Assembly: GCA_014376575.1 (NCBI GenBank)
Contig: JACMRF010000128.1
Coordinates: 1 to 21,665 of the forward strand
Length of the DNA: 21,665 nt
Origin: Undibacterium sp.
GTDB taxonomy: Bacteria > Pseudomonadota > Gammaproteobacteria > Burkholderiales > Burkholderiaceae
Direction: 5' to 3'
Shown here piece by piece: positions 1 through 11,660 of the stretch (positions are counted from its first letter, which is position 1; every line of letters begins with the position of its first letter). The translations under genes and the position numbers were made by a program. A model generated the notes under the pieces. It ran no database searches. It was not told the origin of the DNA and saw nothing but the letters and a program-made list of their open reading frames with translations.

Positions 1-795
1 ACTAGAGTAACGCAATGCAGGGTCTTTTTGCATTGCTTTCATCACAATAAACGACAATTTTTCAGGTATGTTTGGACTAATTTCTGAGGGTGATTTAGGT
101 GTCTTATGGGCAATCTGGTCCAGTAATTTATCAATATCGTTAGACTGAAATGGTTTTTGCAGTGTCAGCATTTCATACATTAATGCACCTAGAGAATAAA
201 CATCAGTCATGGCGTTGACTTGTTGCCCCATCGCCTGTTCTGGGGACATGTAATTGGGCGTCCCCATAACATTGTTATTGAATAGAGTTTGAGCAGGTTG
301 GCCATCATCGTCGAGAATTCGACTGGGTGCGCGTGCAATACCAAAGTCGACCACTTTGGGCTGATTGTTCGGCAATATGAAAATATTTGCTGGTTTAATG
401 TCGCGATGAATGACTCCATTTTCGTGCGCATAAGCAAGAGCAGCCGCAACTTTGCTGATGATGTTGGCTATTTCTATGATGTTAAAACGCCGCCCTCCCG
501 CCATGAGTTCGCGTAAATCTTGCCCCTGTAAGAATTCCATTGCAATAAATGTTGTCCCACCTTCGCTAGACGCATCGTAAATTGTCACGATATTAGGATG
601 CGAAAGCCTACCTGCTGCCCTAGCTTCATTGATGAAGTGCTTTTCTCGTTGTTTTTTGTCCGCTATACCTATGACCGGCCCGAGAATTTTAATCGCAACA
701 GCACGGTCAATGACGGGATCGTGACCTAAAAATACAGTGCCGTTTGCGCCTTTGCCGAGTTTGTCAGTGATAGAAAAACGTCCGACACGTCTCAT
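1..795 (-). CDS. Hanks-type serine/threonine protein kinase, partial (C-terminus beyond window edge)
   Basis: Reading the minus strand from an ATG at 795 gives 265 codons that run off the window at position 1. The kinase fold is complete up to the late C-lobe: glycine-rich loop GKGANGTV (residues 14-21), VAIK with ATP-binding Lys36, NEA with Glu57, catalytic loop HRDIKPAN (130-137), DFG (150-152) and SPE (184-186) in place of APE. All catalytic residues are present, so an active cytoplasmic kinase phosphorylating Ser/Thr is expected; its substrate cannot be told. Any C-terminal sensor, TM or FHA part lies outside the window. An in-frame ATG at 846 would add 17 residues; I prefer 795 because RRVGRFSI starts the kinase domain directly. 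The gene lies 112 bp (57 bp with the longer start) downstream of the acyltransferase gene on the same strand, so they may be co-transcribed. Family call is sure; start is uncertain. Confidence 0.9.
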   Translation of the reverse strand, partial: MRRVGRFSITDKLGKGANGTVFLGHDPVIDRAVAIKILGPVIGIADKKQREKHFINEARAAGRLSHPNIVTIYDASSEGGTTFIAMEFLQGQDLRELMAGGRRFNIIEIANIISKVAAALAYAHENGVIHRDIKPANIFILPNNQPKVVDFGIARAPSRILDDDGQPAQTLFNNNVMGTPNYMSPEQAMGQQVNAMTDVYSLGALMYEMLTLQKPFQSNDIDKLLDQIAHKTPKSPSEISPNIPEKLSFIVMKAMQKDPALRYSS

Positions 796-907
796 AAGTG
801 ATTTTGTTCCAATGCTTGATATTGGCGAATGTATGGTCGTGATCATATCAATAGGATGCCTTGCCGCGAATTAAATTTCAAGTATTTCCTTAGGGAATGA
901 TGGAAAT

Positions 908-2074
908 TTAACTCTTCTTGGATTGCTTGAAAGGTGTTCTTTCATCGAGTTCATTGAGGTAGCTATCAATGCCACCTGCCTCACGCTCCAAAAAATGGGC
1001 GACCGCATCTGAAAATTTCTCTTCAGCCAAGTGGTGAACGGAAAAAGTTTTTGTTGGTAGAAAGCCTCTCGCCATCTTGTGCTCGCCTTGTGCTCCGCCC
1101 TCGAAGATTTTGATTTGATTTTCGATACAAAATTCAATCGATTGGTAATACGCTGTTTCAAAGTGAAGACAAGGAATATGTTCAATACAGCCCCAATACC
1201 GTCCATAAACAGTTTTTTTGTCGTGAATCAATAGCGATGCTGCGATTGGTATTTCATTACGCATTGCAACAATAAGATGAATATTTTCGGGCATTGACAT
1301 GCCTATGCGGAGAAAGAAATCTAAGTTCAAGTAGGGCGATGAACGATGCTCTAAATAAGTTGCGTCATAACAGCGTTTAAAAAAATGCCAATCTTCCTCT
1401 CGGATACTAGCGCCGCAGATGTGCTGAAATTTGATACCCATTTCGACCACTTTGCGTCTTTCAGCGCGAATATTTTTTCGTTTTTTTTGCTCAAGGCTTG
1501 ATAGAAACGCGTCAAAATTTGAGTAAGACTGATTTTCCCAATGAAATTGAATTCCCTGTCGTAGTAAAAAGCCGGCATTGCTTAGTAGCGTCGCTTCTTC
1601 TTGCGTCGGAAATAGTATGTGCGTAGACGAATAGTTCATCGAAGCTTGGTAGTGTATTAACTCGTCAAGTAGCGCTTGTCGCGTCGCTATATCCCTTGCA
1701 ATTAACCGTGTTCCACTCACCGGAGTGAACGGAATCGCTGAAAGTAGTTTTGGGTAATAATGGAGTCCGTGCTGATGGTATGCATCTGCCCAGGCCCAAT
1801 CAAAAACGTACTCGCCGTAGGAATGATTTTTTTCGTATAGGGGTAATGCTGCAACTAACAAATTGTCATCCCAAAGGCTGATATAACATGGTCTCCAACC
1901 AGTTTGTTCAGATGCAGATCCAGATTCGTGTAGCGCATGCAAAAAAGCATAAGATAAAAAGGGATTTGCACCTATTTGTGTGTGGAGTAATTCATCCCAT
2001 TGTTTTTGATTTACATCCGCCAAAGAACGGAGGATGCGCATGCGATAATGCGGTTGTTCAGAAGTTACATTCAT
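908..2074 (-). CDS. GNAT-fold N-acyltransferase, COG3146 / DUF482 (FemAB-like) family
   Basis: The 388-residue protein matches the COG3146/DUF482 family in length and in its C-terminal signature: LHFETAYYQ (303-311) followed by EGGAQGEHKMARGF (325-338). These proteins have a FemAB-like, double-GNAT-type acyltransferase fold and are often labelled 'peptidoglycan biosynthesis/recognition', but no substrate is established. There is no signal peptide or TM segment, so it should be cytoplasmic. The middle (about 190-215) is rich in Lys/Arg, as seen in tRNA- or nucleotide-binding FemAB relatives. Start: ATG at 2074 has only a weak upstream GGA; ATG at 2041 (Met12, MRILRSLAD) is a reasonable alternative. 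It is divergent from nadE with a gap of 27 bp. A Ser/Thr kinase gene follows on the same strand; a functional link is possible but unproven. Confidence 0.85.
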   Translation of the reverse strand: MNVTSEQPHYRMRILRSLADVNQKQWDELLHTQIGANPFLSYAFLHALHESGSASEQTGWRPCYISLWDDNLLVAALPLYEKNHSYGEYVFDWAWADAYHQHGLHYYPKLLSAIPFTPVSGTRLIARDIATRQALLDELIHYQASMNYSSTHILFPTQEEATLLSNAGFLLRQGIQFHWENQSYSNFDAFLSSLEQKKRKNIRAERRKVVEMGIKFQHICGASIREEDWHFFKRCYDATYLEHRSSPYLNLDFFLRIGMSMPENIHLIVAMRNEIPIAASLLIHDKKTVYGRYWGCIEHIPCLHFETAYYQSIEFCIENQIKIFEGGAQGEHKMARGFLPTKTFSVHHLAEEKFSDAVAHFLEREAGGIDSYLNELDERTPFKQSKKS

Positions 2075-2101
2075 TTTTTATTTAATCCAGATTTAGCCAC
2101 T

Positions 2102-4086
<1,985 letters not shown>

Positions 4087-4116
4087 CCAATTAATTCTGA
4101 TCAATTTTTGAATTCG

Positions 4117-4752
4117 TCATTTAAGAAGTACGATCAAAGCGCCAGAGCCGCCATCCGCCGCGGTGGCTTGGCTAAACGCAAGTACTTCGTCCTTTTGTAT
4201 CAGCCAATTGCGCACTTTGTTTTTTAGGACAGGTTCTTTATTAATTGATCCCAAGCCTTTACCGTGAATAATGCGTACACATCGTGTTCCGTTTCGACTG
4301 CATTTGCGCAAAAATTCACCTAGGCTGTCTCGGGCTTGATCTCTTCGCATTCCATGCAAATCTAGCTGTGCTTGAATAACCCAATCGCCTTTACGTAATT
4401 TTTTTGCGACATCTATTCCTATGCCTTTTCTCGTATAGCTAAGGTTTTCGTCGGTTTCAAGCAGTGAGTCTGCATTAAAATCGTCCGACAGTGATTCTTG
4501 AAGCGCAGCTCGCTCGTCGGCAAGATGATGAAATGGAAGTGGTTCTGGTCGAGGTCTTGCGTGTAAGTGTTTTTCTGCTATTTTTAATGGGGAAATACTC
4601 CCAACACTCGAACGAAAGATGTTGGTTTCTAGCTCGATCATTTTCTCGATTCTTAAGCGTTCAGCGTCAGCACGCAGTCGCGCATCTTCCTGTTGTTTTA
4701 ATTGCTGACCTAGGTGTTTAAGGTCAGCAAAATTTTTCAATGATGCGGACAT
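4117..4752 (-). CDS. Smr-domain protein (SmrA/SmrB-like putative endonuclease)
   Basis: The 211-residue protein has a charged, probably helical N-terminal half (about 1-60, rich in Gln, Arg, Glu) and a C-terminal Smr domain (about 125-211). The domain hallmarks are visible: LDLHG (130-134, with the catalytic-type D-x-H at 131-133), HGKG (163-166) and GGSGALIVLL (201-210). Stand-alone Smr proteins include E. coli SmrB, which cuts mRNA at collided ribosomes, and related DNA/RNA nucleases; which role applies here is not decided by sequence. The start ATG lies 17 bp downstream of the trxB stop, so the two genes probably form one transcript. It converges on the PII gene with 30 bp between the stops. 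Confidence 0.88.
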   Translation of the reverse strand: MSASLKNFADLKHLGQQLKQQEDARLRADAERLRIEKMIELETNIFRSSVGSISPLKIAEKHLHARPRPEPLPFHHLADERAALQESLSDDFNADSLLETDENLSYTRKGIGIDVAKKLRKGDWVIQAQLDLHGMRRDQARDSLGEFLRKCSRNGTRCVRIIHGKGLGSINKEPVLKNKVRNWLIQKDEVLAFSQATAADGGSGALIVLLK

Positions 4753-4769
4753 GTTAGCGCTTATCTAGT

Positions 4770-5738
<969 letters not shown>

Positions 5739-5921
5739 TTAATACAATAGTGAAATGAAACAAAAAAAATGACATTAAATCTTAGGAACTCAATGAGGTA
5801 GAGTCAATTAAGTTTTGGTGAGCTGTAGACTTTGCAACGGTTGAGATTATAAACGAATATGTCAGCGACCATTTTGCATGGAACATTGAATTGGCGACAA
5901 GACACTAACATGCTATCTTGT

Positions 5922-5941
5922 GGTCAATTTTGACCTACAAT
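5922..5941. promoter_or_regulatory. Inverted repeat beside a TACAAT box between trxB and ftsK
   Basis: GGTCAA and TTGACC form a perfect 6-bp inverted repeat around a TT centre (5922-5935), directly followed by TACAAT (5936-5941), which resembles a -10 box reading toward ftsK 27 bp downstream. No good -35 box lies 16-18 bp upstream, so the promoter reading is weak. The repeat could be an operator for ftsK or trxB, or chance in AT-rich DNA. The rest of the 251-bp spacer shows nothing I can name. Confidence 0.25.
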
Positions 5942-5968
5942 CGTGGCTGGCTGATTTATCTCTGATCT

Positions 5969-8296
5969 ATGACTAATACCAACAAAGCCTATACACGCAA
6001 CAGCAGCAATGCGCCCGCCACACCGTTGCCGAATCGCCTCGTCATATTACTGACCGAAGCGCGATGGATTTTATTTGCTGTATTTTGTGTTTATTTAATA
6101 CTTATTTTTATTACCTTTGATCAAAAGGATCCAGGGTGGGCTCACTCTATAGAAGTACCAAAAATCCATAATTTTGGTGGGAAATTTGGTGCTTGGTTAG
6201 CCAATCTACTGTTGTCGATTTTTGGACTTTCTGCATGGTGGTTTTGTATTGCATTAATACAATTTGTATGGAGAGACTATCGAAAGTTAAATAAACAATT
6301 GCTATCTGAATCTGCTGAAGATAAGCCACACGGATACGAAAAGTTTATTAAATTGGCCGGTTTTGTATTTTTAATAATTGGTAGTATGGGTATTGAATAC
6401 TCTCGCTTGAGTTTTCTGACTTTTGCATTGCCAGGAAAATCGGGTGGTTGGGTTGGGGAAGAAATTGGAAAGTTTGTTTCTCCTGCATTTGGTTTTACTG
6501 GATCAACATTATTGTTATTGCTCTTATTTGCACTCGGAATAAGTTTGTATTTTCATATTTCCTGGCTATTGGTAGCTGAAAAGCTTGGTGGCGCAATTGA
6601 ATCCCTATTTGAATTTGTGCAAAATAAGTATGCCGATAGAGAAGATCGAAAAGCTGGACAAAGTGCGGCGGTTAAACGCGAAGAAGTAGTCGTTCAAGAA
6701 AGGGCGAAAATTGTTGAAGCGCTGCCAATACGGATTGAGCCGCAGGTGGTGGCTGTCCAGAAGTCAGAACGGGTTGAGAAAGAGCGACAAGTTTCTCTTT
6801 TTAACGATATGCCAGATAGCAATTTACCGCCATTATCTTTGCTGGATAATGCACCTGCCATGCAAGAGACTGTCAGCATAGAGATACTTGAATTCACTAG
6901 CCGGTTAATTGAGAAAAAACTCTCTGATTTTGGTGTCGAAGCTAAAGTGATTGCCGCATATCCAGGCCCTGTTATTACGCGCTATGAGATAGAGCCGGCA
7001 ATGGGAGTGAAGGGGAGCCAAATCGTTGGCTTAGCGCGCGATTTGGCGCGATCTTTATCACTCAACTCGATACGGGTTGTTGAAACAATTCCTGGTAAAA
7101 ATTATATGGGGTTGGAATTGCCCAACCCGAAGAGACAGATGGTGCGTCTCACTGAGATTTTGGGTTCTAAAATCTACAATGACAGCGCGTCTAGTTTGAC
7201 GGTCGCTTTAGGTAAGGATATTGCTGGACATCCAGTTGTCGCTGATCTTGCGAAGATGCCGCATTTACTAGTGGCTGGTACGACTGGTTCCGGTAAATCT
7301 GTTGGCATTAACGCCACAATTTTGTCGCTATTATACAAATCAGATCCGAATGACGTGAGAATGATACTGATTGATCCCAAGATGCTGGAAATGTCAGTGT
7401 ATGAAGGCATTCCTCACTTGTTGGCACCTGTGGTCACTGACATGCGTCAGGCTGCGCATGCGCTCAACTGGGCAGTTGCAGAAATGGAGAGACGTTACAA
7501 GCTCATGTCTAAGATGGGGGTGCGTAATCTGGCTGGTTACAACATCAAAATTAGCGAGGCGACGAAGCGTGAGGAACTTATTCCAAATCCATTTAGTCTC
7601 ACACCAGATGCCCCCGAACCGCTAGAAAAATTACCAACGATAGTCATCATCATTGATGAGCTTGCTGACTTGATGATGGTGGTTGGTAAAAAAGTGGAAG
7701 AACTGATTGCGCGTATTGCACAGAAAGCACGTGCCGCTGGATTACATTTGATTTTGGCAACTCAGCGCCCTTCAGTGGACGTTATTACGGGTTTGATCAA
7801 GGCTAATATCCCGACGCGCATTGCGTTTCAGGTAAGCAGTAAAATTGATTCACGGACTATTCTCGATCAGATGGGTGCTGAAGCTCTGTTAGGCATGGGT
7901 GACATGCTTTATATGCCGCCAGGCACGGGTCTGCCGGTACGTGTTCACGGTGCGTTTGTTTCCGACGAAGAAGTCCATCGGGTCGTCAAATATTTGAAGG
8001 AACAAGGCGAGCCGAATTACGTTGAGGGCATCTTGGAGGGCGGCGTACTAGAGGACGGCGCTGATGGCATGCCGGCAAGCGAGACCGGTGGAGAAACGGA
8101 TGCCTTGTATGATCAAGCCGTTGCCATTGTACTTAAGAACCGACGCGCTTCCATCTCGCTTGTACAGCGTCACTTGCGCATTGGTTACAATCGCGCCGCC
8201 CGCTTATTGGAGCAAATGGAGCAGAGTGGAATAGTTTCTACGATGCAATCTAATGGCAACCGAGAAATCTTGGTACCGGTTGGGAATGCTGAGTAG
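5969..8296 (+). CDS. ftsK: DNA translocase FtsK
   Basis: FtsK anchors at the division septum and pumps chromosomal DNA so that dimers can be resolved by XerCD at dif. The 775-residue protein has four predicted N-terminal TM helices (about 33-50, 79-100, 129-145, 174-203), a short charged linker (about 205-300), and a RecA-like motor (about 300-690). The motor has Walker A GTTGSGKS (437-444) and Walker B IVIIIDE (558-564), followed by LADLMM and [16 protein letters not shown]-terminal gamma winged-helix (about 700-770, [23 protein letters not shown]) reads KOPS sequences. The linker is much shorter than in E. coli FtsK, usual for betaproteobacteria. No clear Shine-Dalgarno precedes the ATG. 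lolA and rarA follow on the same strand. Confidence 0.97.
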   Translation: MTNTNKAYTRNSSNAPATPLPNRLVILLTEARWILFAVFCVYLILIFITFDQKDPGWAHSIEVPKIHNFGGKFGAWLANLLLSIFGLSAWWFCIALIQFVWRDYRKLNKQLLSESAEDKPHGYEKFIKLAGFVFLIIGSMGIEYSRLSFLTFALPGKSGGWVGEEIGKFVSPAFGFTGSTLLLLLLFALGISLYFHISWLLVAEKLGGAIESLFEFVQNKYADREDRKAGQSAAVKREEVVVQERAKIVEALPIRIEPQVVAVQKSERVEKERQVSLFNDMPDSNLPPLSLLDNAPAMQETVSIEILEFTSRLIEKKLSDFGVEAKVIAAYPGPVITRYEIEPAMGVKGSQIVGLARDLARSLSLNSIRVVETIPGKNYMGLELPNPKRQMVRLTEILGSKIYNDSASSLTVALGKDIAGHPVVADLAKMPHLLVAGTTGSGKSVGINATILSLLYKSDPNDVRMILIDPKMLEMSVYEGIPHLLAPVVTDMRQAAHALNWAVAEMERRYKLMSKMGVRNLAGYNIKISEATKREELIPNPFSLTPDAPEPLEKLPTIVIIIDELADLMMVVGKKVEELIARIAQKARAAGLHLILATQRPSVDVITGLIKANIPTRIAFQVSSKIDSRTILDQMGAEALLGMGDMLYMPPGTGLPVRVHGAFVSDEEVHRVVKYLKEQGEPNYVEGILEGGVLEDGADGMPASETGGETDALYDQAVAIVLKNRRASISLVQRHLRIGYNRAARLLEQMEQSGIVSTMQSNGNREILVPVGNAE

Positions 8297-8393
8297 TTAC
8301 TAGAGTTACCTGTCAGATACTTATGGCAGCTTCACGTGTTGCGAAAAATGACTGTGATTCGTCGCAATAAAAACAAAATGAATAGGAATTATT

Positions 8394-9026
8394 TTGAAAA
8401 AATTATTACGTATTAAACTTTTCTGTTTGATCGTTTTTACGTTTCCTTTGATCGCGCATGCTGCCGCATTGGAGCAATTTAAAGCTTTTGTAGTTAATAC
8501 AAAAAGTGCGAAAGGTGAGTTTTCTCAACAGCAAATAAAAATGCTTGATGGTAAAGCGAAGATAAGTAAAACTGCGAATGGCGTCTTTATGTTTGCGAGG
8601 CCAGGGAAGTTTATCTGGACGTACTTAAAACCTTATGAACAAACACTGCAAACAGATGGAGATCAACTCTATATCTTCGACAAAGACTTAAATCAGGTCA
8701 CCATAAAAGCCTTAGGTGGTGCACTTGGCGCAAGCCCAGCCGCAATTTTGTTTGGTGGGGGTGATTTGGAGAAAAATTTCACCTTGAAAGAAATTGGCAT
8801 TAAGCAGGACTTAGAATGGCTTGAGGCAATACCAAAGACAAAAGATACCCAGTTTGAACATATCGGCATAGGTATGAAGGACGGATTGCCGGTTGCGCTC
8901 GAACTGCGCGATAGTTTTGGTCAAATTTCTCTGGTCACATTAAAAAATGTTGAAAAAAATCCTACGATCAAAGGGGATCAATTTAAATTTATCGTTCCAG
9001 TCGGGGCTGATATTTTTCGTCAATGA
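8394..9026 (+). CDS. lolA: Outer-membrane lipoprotein carrier protein LolA
   Basis: LolA is the periplasmic chaperone that takes lipoproteins from LolCDE at the inner membrane to LolB at the outer membrane. The 210-residue protein has a Sec signal peptide (MKKLLRIKLFCLIVFTFPLIAHA, probable cleavage after AHA) and a mature domain typical of LolA: SAKGEFSQQ, ANGVFMFARPGKFIWTY, LQTDGDQLYIFDKDLNQVT. The start codon is TTG at 8394, supported by AGGA at 8384-8387 six bases upstream and by the signal peptide beginning exactly there. The nearby ATG at 8378 is out of frame and ends after 12 codons. It lies 97 bp after ftsK and its stop overlaps the rarA start (ATGA), so it is translationally coupled to rarA. 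Confidence 0.95.
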   Translation: MKKLLRIKLFCLIVFTFPLIAHAAALEQFKAFVVNTKSAKGEFSQQQIKMLDGKAKISKTANGVFMFARPGKFIWTYLKPYEQTLQTDGDQLYIFDKDLNQVTIKALGGALGASPAAILFGGGDLEKNFTLKEIGIKQDLEWLEAIPKTKDTQFEHIGIGMKDGLPVALELRDSFGQISLVTLKNVEKNPTIKGDQFKFIVPVGADIFRQ

Positions 9027-10315
9027 GCGCACCTCATAATAATATTCCTCTGGCTGAGCGCATGCGTCCAGCTACATTGGACGAAGTAATCGGACAGCAG
9101 CATTTGCTCGGTAGTGGTAAGCCTTTACGCATCGCTTTTGAATCAGGCGAACCACATTCGATGATACTTTGGGGGCCACCGGGCGTAGGAAAAACTACTT
9201 TGGCTAGATTGATGGCCGATGATTTTCATTTTGAGTTTATTGCCCTCTCCGCTGTATTGTCAGGAGTAAAAGATATTCGTGAAGCGGTAGAACGAGCTCA
9301 GATTCTGAAGGCAAACTCGCAGCGCCGCACGATCTTGTTTGTCGATGAAGTACACCGCTTCAACAAGAGTCAGCAAGACGCTTTTTTACCGCATGTGGAA
9401 AGTGGTTTATTTACGTTGATCGGTGCTACTACCGAGAATCCCTCTTTTGAAGTTAACGGCGCTTTGTTATCTCGTGCATCAGTTTATGTGTTGAAATCTT
9501 TGACTGAAATTGATTTGGCTATGATGGTGGATCGCGCTTGCCACAAGGAGCTGGGCGGATTGTTATTTACCCCAGAAGCAAAAGCGAGTTTGATCGCTAG
9601 CGCTGACGGTGATGGGCGAAAGTTGTTGAATAACCTGGATATTAGCGCACGGGCTGCTCATGCCAAAGGAGTGACAGAAGTTGATCTTCCGATGTTGGCG
9701 GAGTGCTTAGGCGATGCGTTGCGTCGCTTTGATAAAGGAGGCGATGCATTTTATGATCAAATATCCGCTTTGCACAAATCTGTGCGTGGCTCCAATCCTG
9801 ACGCTTCATTATATTGGTTCGTACGTATGTTGGATGGCGGTGCTGATCCGCGTTATTTGGCGCGGCGCATTATAAGAATGGCGAGCGAAGACATCGGCTT
9901 GGCAGATCCAAGAGCCTTACGTATCACATTGGATGCTGCAGAGACTTATGAGCGTCTGGGTTCCCCAGAAGGAGAGTTGGCGCTTGCGGAGGCGGTAATT
10001 TATCTCGCTTGTGCAGCCAAATCAAATGCTGTCTACAAAGCCTATAACGCGGTGCGTGCTTTTATCGCCAAAGATAAATCAAGAACGGTGCCTGAACACT
10101 TGCGTAACGCGCCTACCAAATTAATGAAAGAGCTTGGCTACGGTAAGCTATATAGATATGCGCATGATGAACCTGGTGCCTATGCTGCAGGAGAAACGTA
10201 TTTGCCGGATGGTATAGAGTTTCAACAATGGTATCACCCGGTTCCGCGTGGAATGGAAATTAAGATTGCAGAAAAAATAGCGCATTTACGTCAATTGGAT
10301 GCGGATGCAAGCTAG
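9023..10315 (+). CDS. rarA: Replication-associated recombination protein A (AAA+ ATPase RarA/MgsA)
   Basis: A clamp-loader-like AAA+ ATPase acting at stalled replication forks, related to eukaryotic WRNIP1/Mgs1. The 430-residue protein shows Walker A GPPGVGKT (51-58), Walker [11 protein letters not shown] (104-112), sensor-1 [11 protein letters not shown] (135-145), an Arg in LLSRASVY as expected for the arginine-finger region, and the C-terminal tetramerisation part with SDPDASLYW-like [14 protein letters not shown] and AARRI-like [14 protein letters not shown]. The start overlaps the lolA stop by 4 bp. In many Burkholderiales serS follows rarA; here it does not, and a spacer with small minus-strand genes comes next. 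Confidence 0.97.
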   Translation: MSAPHNNIPLAERMRPATLDEVIGQQHLLGSGKPLRIAFESGEPHSMILWGPPGVGKTTLARLMADDFHFEFIALSAVLSGVKDIREAVERAQILKANSQRRTILFVDEVHRFNKSQQDAFLPHVESGLFTLIGATTENPSFEVNGALLSRASVYVLKSLTEIDLAMMVDRACHKELGGLLFTPEAKASLIASADGDGRKLLNNLDISARAAHAKGVTEVDLPMLAECLGDALRRFDKGGDAFYDQISALHKSVRGSNPDASLYWFVRMLDGGADPRYLARRIIRMASEDIGLADPRALRITLDAAETYERLGSPEGELALAEAVIYLACAAKSNAVYKAYNAVRAFIAKDKSRTVPEHLRNAPTKLMKELGYGKLYRYAHDEPGAYAAGETYLPDGIEFQQWYHPVPRGMEIKIAEKIAHLRQLDADAS

Positions 10316-10410
10316 TTTTAAAACTGTAAGCATAATCACTAAACTTTTACTTTATTTGAGTGTGATCTGAAGCGCAAACAAAATAAAGACATTACGTAAT
10401 GCATCTATTG

Positions 10411-10446
10411 AAAATAAACTACCAATAAGCGAAGGTTTATTTTTTT
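10411..10446 (+). terminator. AT-rich hairpin with T-run after rarA
   Basis: AAAATAAAC (10411-10419) and GTTTATTTT (10435-10443) form a perfect 9-bp inverted repeat around a 15-nt loop, and the right arm runs into a stretch of T ending at 10446. It lies 95 bp after the rarA stop and could end the ftsK-lolA-rarA transcript, and perhaps also transcripts from the minus-strand gene opposite. The stem has only one G-C pair, so it would be weak. Confidence 0.4.
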
Positions 10447-10539
10447 GCCGACACGCTATGTCCTAAGTACAAACGTTAAATATTAAAACTAGTACCTTAA
10501 GCCAGCGTCGTTCTCGCCACCCAATAAATAAAAAACTGC

Positions 10540-10851
10540 TTATGAATTACTTTGTGGTTTGATTTGCGTTTTTTTGTCATCGATAGTTGGTTTTTTTGCT
10601 TGCGCTGAGTCTGAGAAGTGCAATGTGCTTTGTTGAAGAATTTGTAGGTGAACTGAAGCCTTATCTATGCCGCTTCTATCTAACGTCATAGACGATTGGG
10701 TCGCAGCGCTTGCCATCGATGCCTCAAGCCCACGTCCATCTTGCTGTGGCACAGAAATTGGTAGTGCCATCGCAATGAATTCCTGACAAAAAACAGTACA
10801 CGCCAATGTGCTGGATAATAATATAGCGACAAATATAGATTTTTTAATCAT
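10540..10851 (-). CDS. Small exported hypothetical protein (103 aa)
   Basis: I do not recognise this protein. It starts with a Sec-type signal peptide: basic MIKK, then a hydrophobic stretch FVAILLSSTLACTVF, so export from the cytoplasm is likely. A cysteine follows LSSTLA at residue 18, but Thr at -3 does not fit a lipobox, so lipidation is doubtful. The predicted mature part is polar, rich in Gln, Ser, Ala and Lys, without clear domains, and ends in a basic, probably disordered tail (KKPTIDDKKTQIKPQSNS). The ATG at 10851 has no clear ribosome site. A second small exported gene lies 150 bp upstream on the same strand. The signal peptide supports a real gene; function unknown. Confidence 0.55.
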   Translation of the reverse strand: MIKKSIFVAILLSSTLACTVFCQEFIAMALPISVPQQDGRGLEASMASAATQSSMTLDRSGIDKASVHLQILQQSTLHFSDSAQAKKPTIDDKKTQIKPQSNS

Positions 10852-11001
10852 GATTGCTAGATATGTTAAATGAACTTAGGCAAGTTTAAATATTTTGCGT
10901 AAATTTTTGTTGAATATAAGAAATGGCGAGTATCGCTGACATTATTTTACTCAACCTATCGATCTGTATTAAAGTGCTTTCGCATGATTTTATTGATATC
11001 T

Positions 11002-11214
11002 CTATTCGCTAGTATCGTATACATAATCCTTGCCAACGAAGCGGCCTTCTTCTGCCGTACGTTCTGTAATTTGTTGGTTAGCCACAGGAAACAATGTTTG
11101 TGCGTGTACTTGACTTTGTGATGTTGCAGTGATTATCACGAGACCAATGGCGAGCAATTTTGCCGAAATAATTGAATAAAATATTTTATTTGTCGATTTA
11201 ATTTTGAACTCCAA
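11002..11214 (-). CDS. Small exported hypothetical protein (70 aa, TTG start)
   Basis: Not recognised. The 70-residue frame has a signal peptide with a basic start (EFKIKSTNK), a hydrophobic core (AKLLAIGLVIITAT) and a good cleavage site at VHA-Q (residue 38 onward). The mature peptide would be only about 32 residues and acidic at the end (EEGRFVGKDYVYDTSE). There is no ATG in frame; the first possible start is TTG at 11214, with an upstream in-frame stop close by and no separate Shine-Dalgarno, so the start is insecure. It lies upstream of the 103-aa exported gene on the same strand; the two may be expressed together. The signal peptide is the only strong argument that it is coding. Confidence 0.45.
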   Translation of the reverse strand: MEFKIKSTNKIFYSIISAKLLAIGLVIITATSQSQVHAQTLFPVANQQITERTAEEGRFVGKDYVYDTSE

Positions 11215-11388
11215 ATGGGCGATGCGTTAATGTCTTATATGTTCACACTTTAAGCAAGTAAATGATGATCTGCTAGTGGCTTGCGACGAAATGTAGTAAG
11301 TAGGGGGTGAAACAAACGAAATCTCGCTTGGCCGGTATATATGTTCGTCTTAATTGAAAATGTGTTCATTAATTAACTAAATTTGTAA

Positions 11389-11402
11389 GCACAAATTTGT
11401 GC
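11389..11402. promoter_or_regulatory. Perfect 14-bp palindrome GCACAAATTTGTGC
   Basis: The sequence equals its own reverse complement. The half AAATTTGT also occurs 14 bp earlier (11379-11386), giving a direct repeat overlapping the palindrome. It lies 175 bp upstream of the TTG start of the 70-aa exported gene. A dimeric regulator's operator is the natural reading; the regulator is unknown. Confidence 0.35.
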
Positions 11403-11480
11403 ATGGTTCTTTAGTTTTGAACGGCTTCCGTCTTAAGTTGATACTGATAACGTAAGAAGAAATCTAAATTTACATACCCA

Positions 11481-11504
11481 CCGCGCACTGTTCATGCGGG
11501 TTTT
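11481..11504 (+). terminator. Possible orphan terminator hairpin
   Basis: CCGCGCA (11481-11487) pairs with TGCGGG (11495-11500) with one bulged G and a 7-nt loop, followed by TTTT (11501-11504). The T-run orients it to the plus strand, yet no plus-strand gene lies upstream for more than 1 kb. It may end an unseen small RNA, or be chance. Confidence 0.2.
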
Positions 11505-11660
11505 CAGCACATAATGCTTGAAAAGACTCATGGATGTTGCGTCTTCGGGGTGGCGTGAAAGGGGGAAGCTGTTTTGAAATTGCATACAGAGTCATTAGTT
11601 TTAGCGTAGCGAAACGACTAGAATAATTTAGATTTTAGATCTTTAGGCATGTCGTCCTGA

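Larger units (their letters stand above)
11215..11660. other. 446-bp AT-rich spacer without a gene
   Basis: Both strands carry only very short frames (up to about 15 codons) without convincing ribosome sites. The stretch holds the presumed promoter of the 70-aa gene, a perfect 14-bp palindrome (11389-11402), a GC-richer hairpin with a short T-run (11481-11504), and three near-copies of TTTAGAT just before the response-regulator stop. No tRNA, known small RNA or mobile-element remnant was recognised. Confidence 0.5.

Noticed and set aside
2000..2101. N-terminal extension of NadE from ATG 2000
   Set aside because: The added residues do not resemble the family, overlap the acyltransferase gene on the other strand, and MIVKIAIAQMN is the normal start.
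4087..4116. Shared terminator between the convergent PII and Smr genes
   Set aside because: Only short AATT-type repeats are visible; no stable stem could be drawn.
8339..8367. TTGCGA...TCGCAA inverted repeat between ftsK and lolA
   Set aside because: A 6-bp stem with a 17-nt loop and no T-run is too weak to call a terminator.
8378..8416. 12-codon ATG frame overlapping the lolA start
   Set aside because: It is out of frame with lolA and lacks a well-placed ribosome site; the AGGA at 8384 lies inside it and serves the TTG start.
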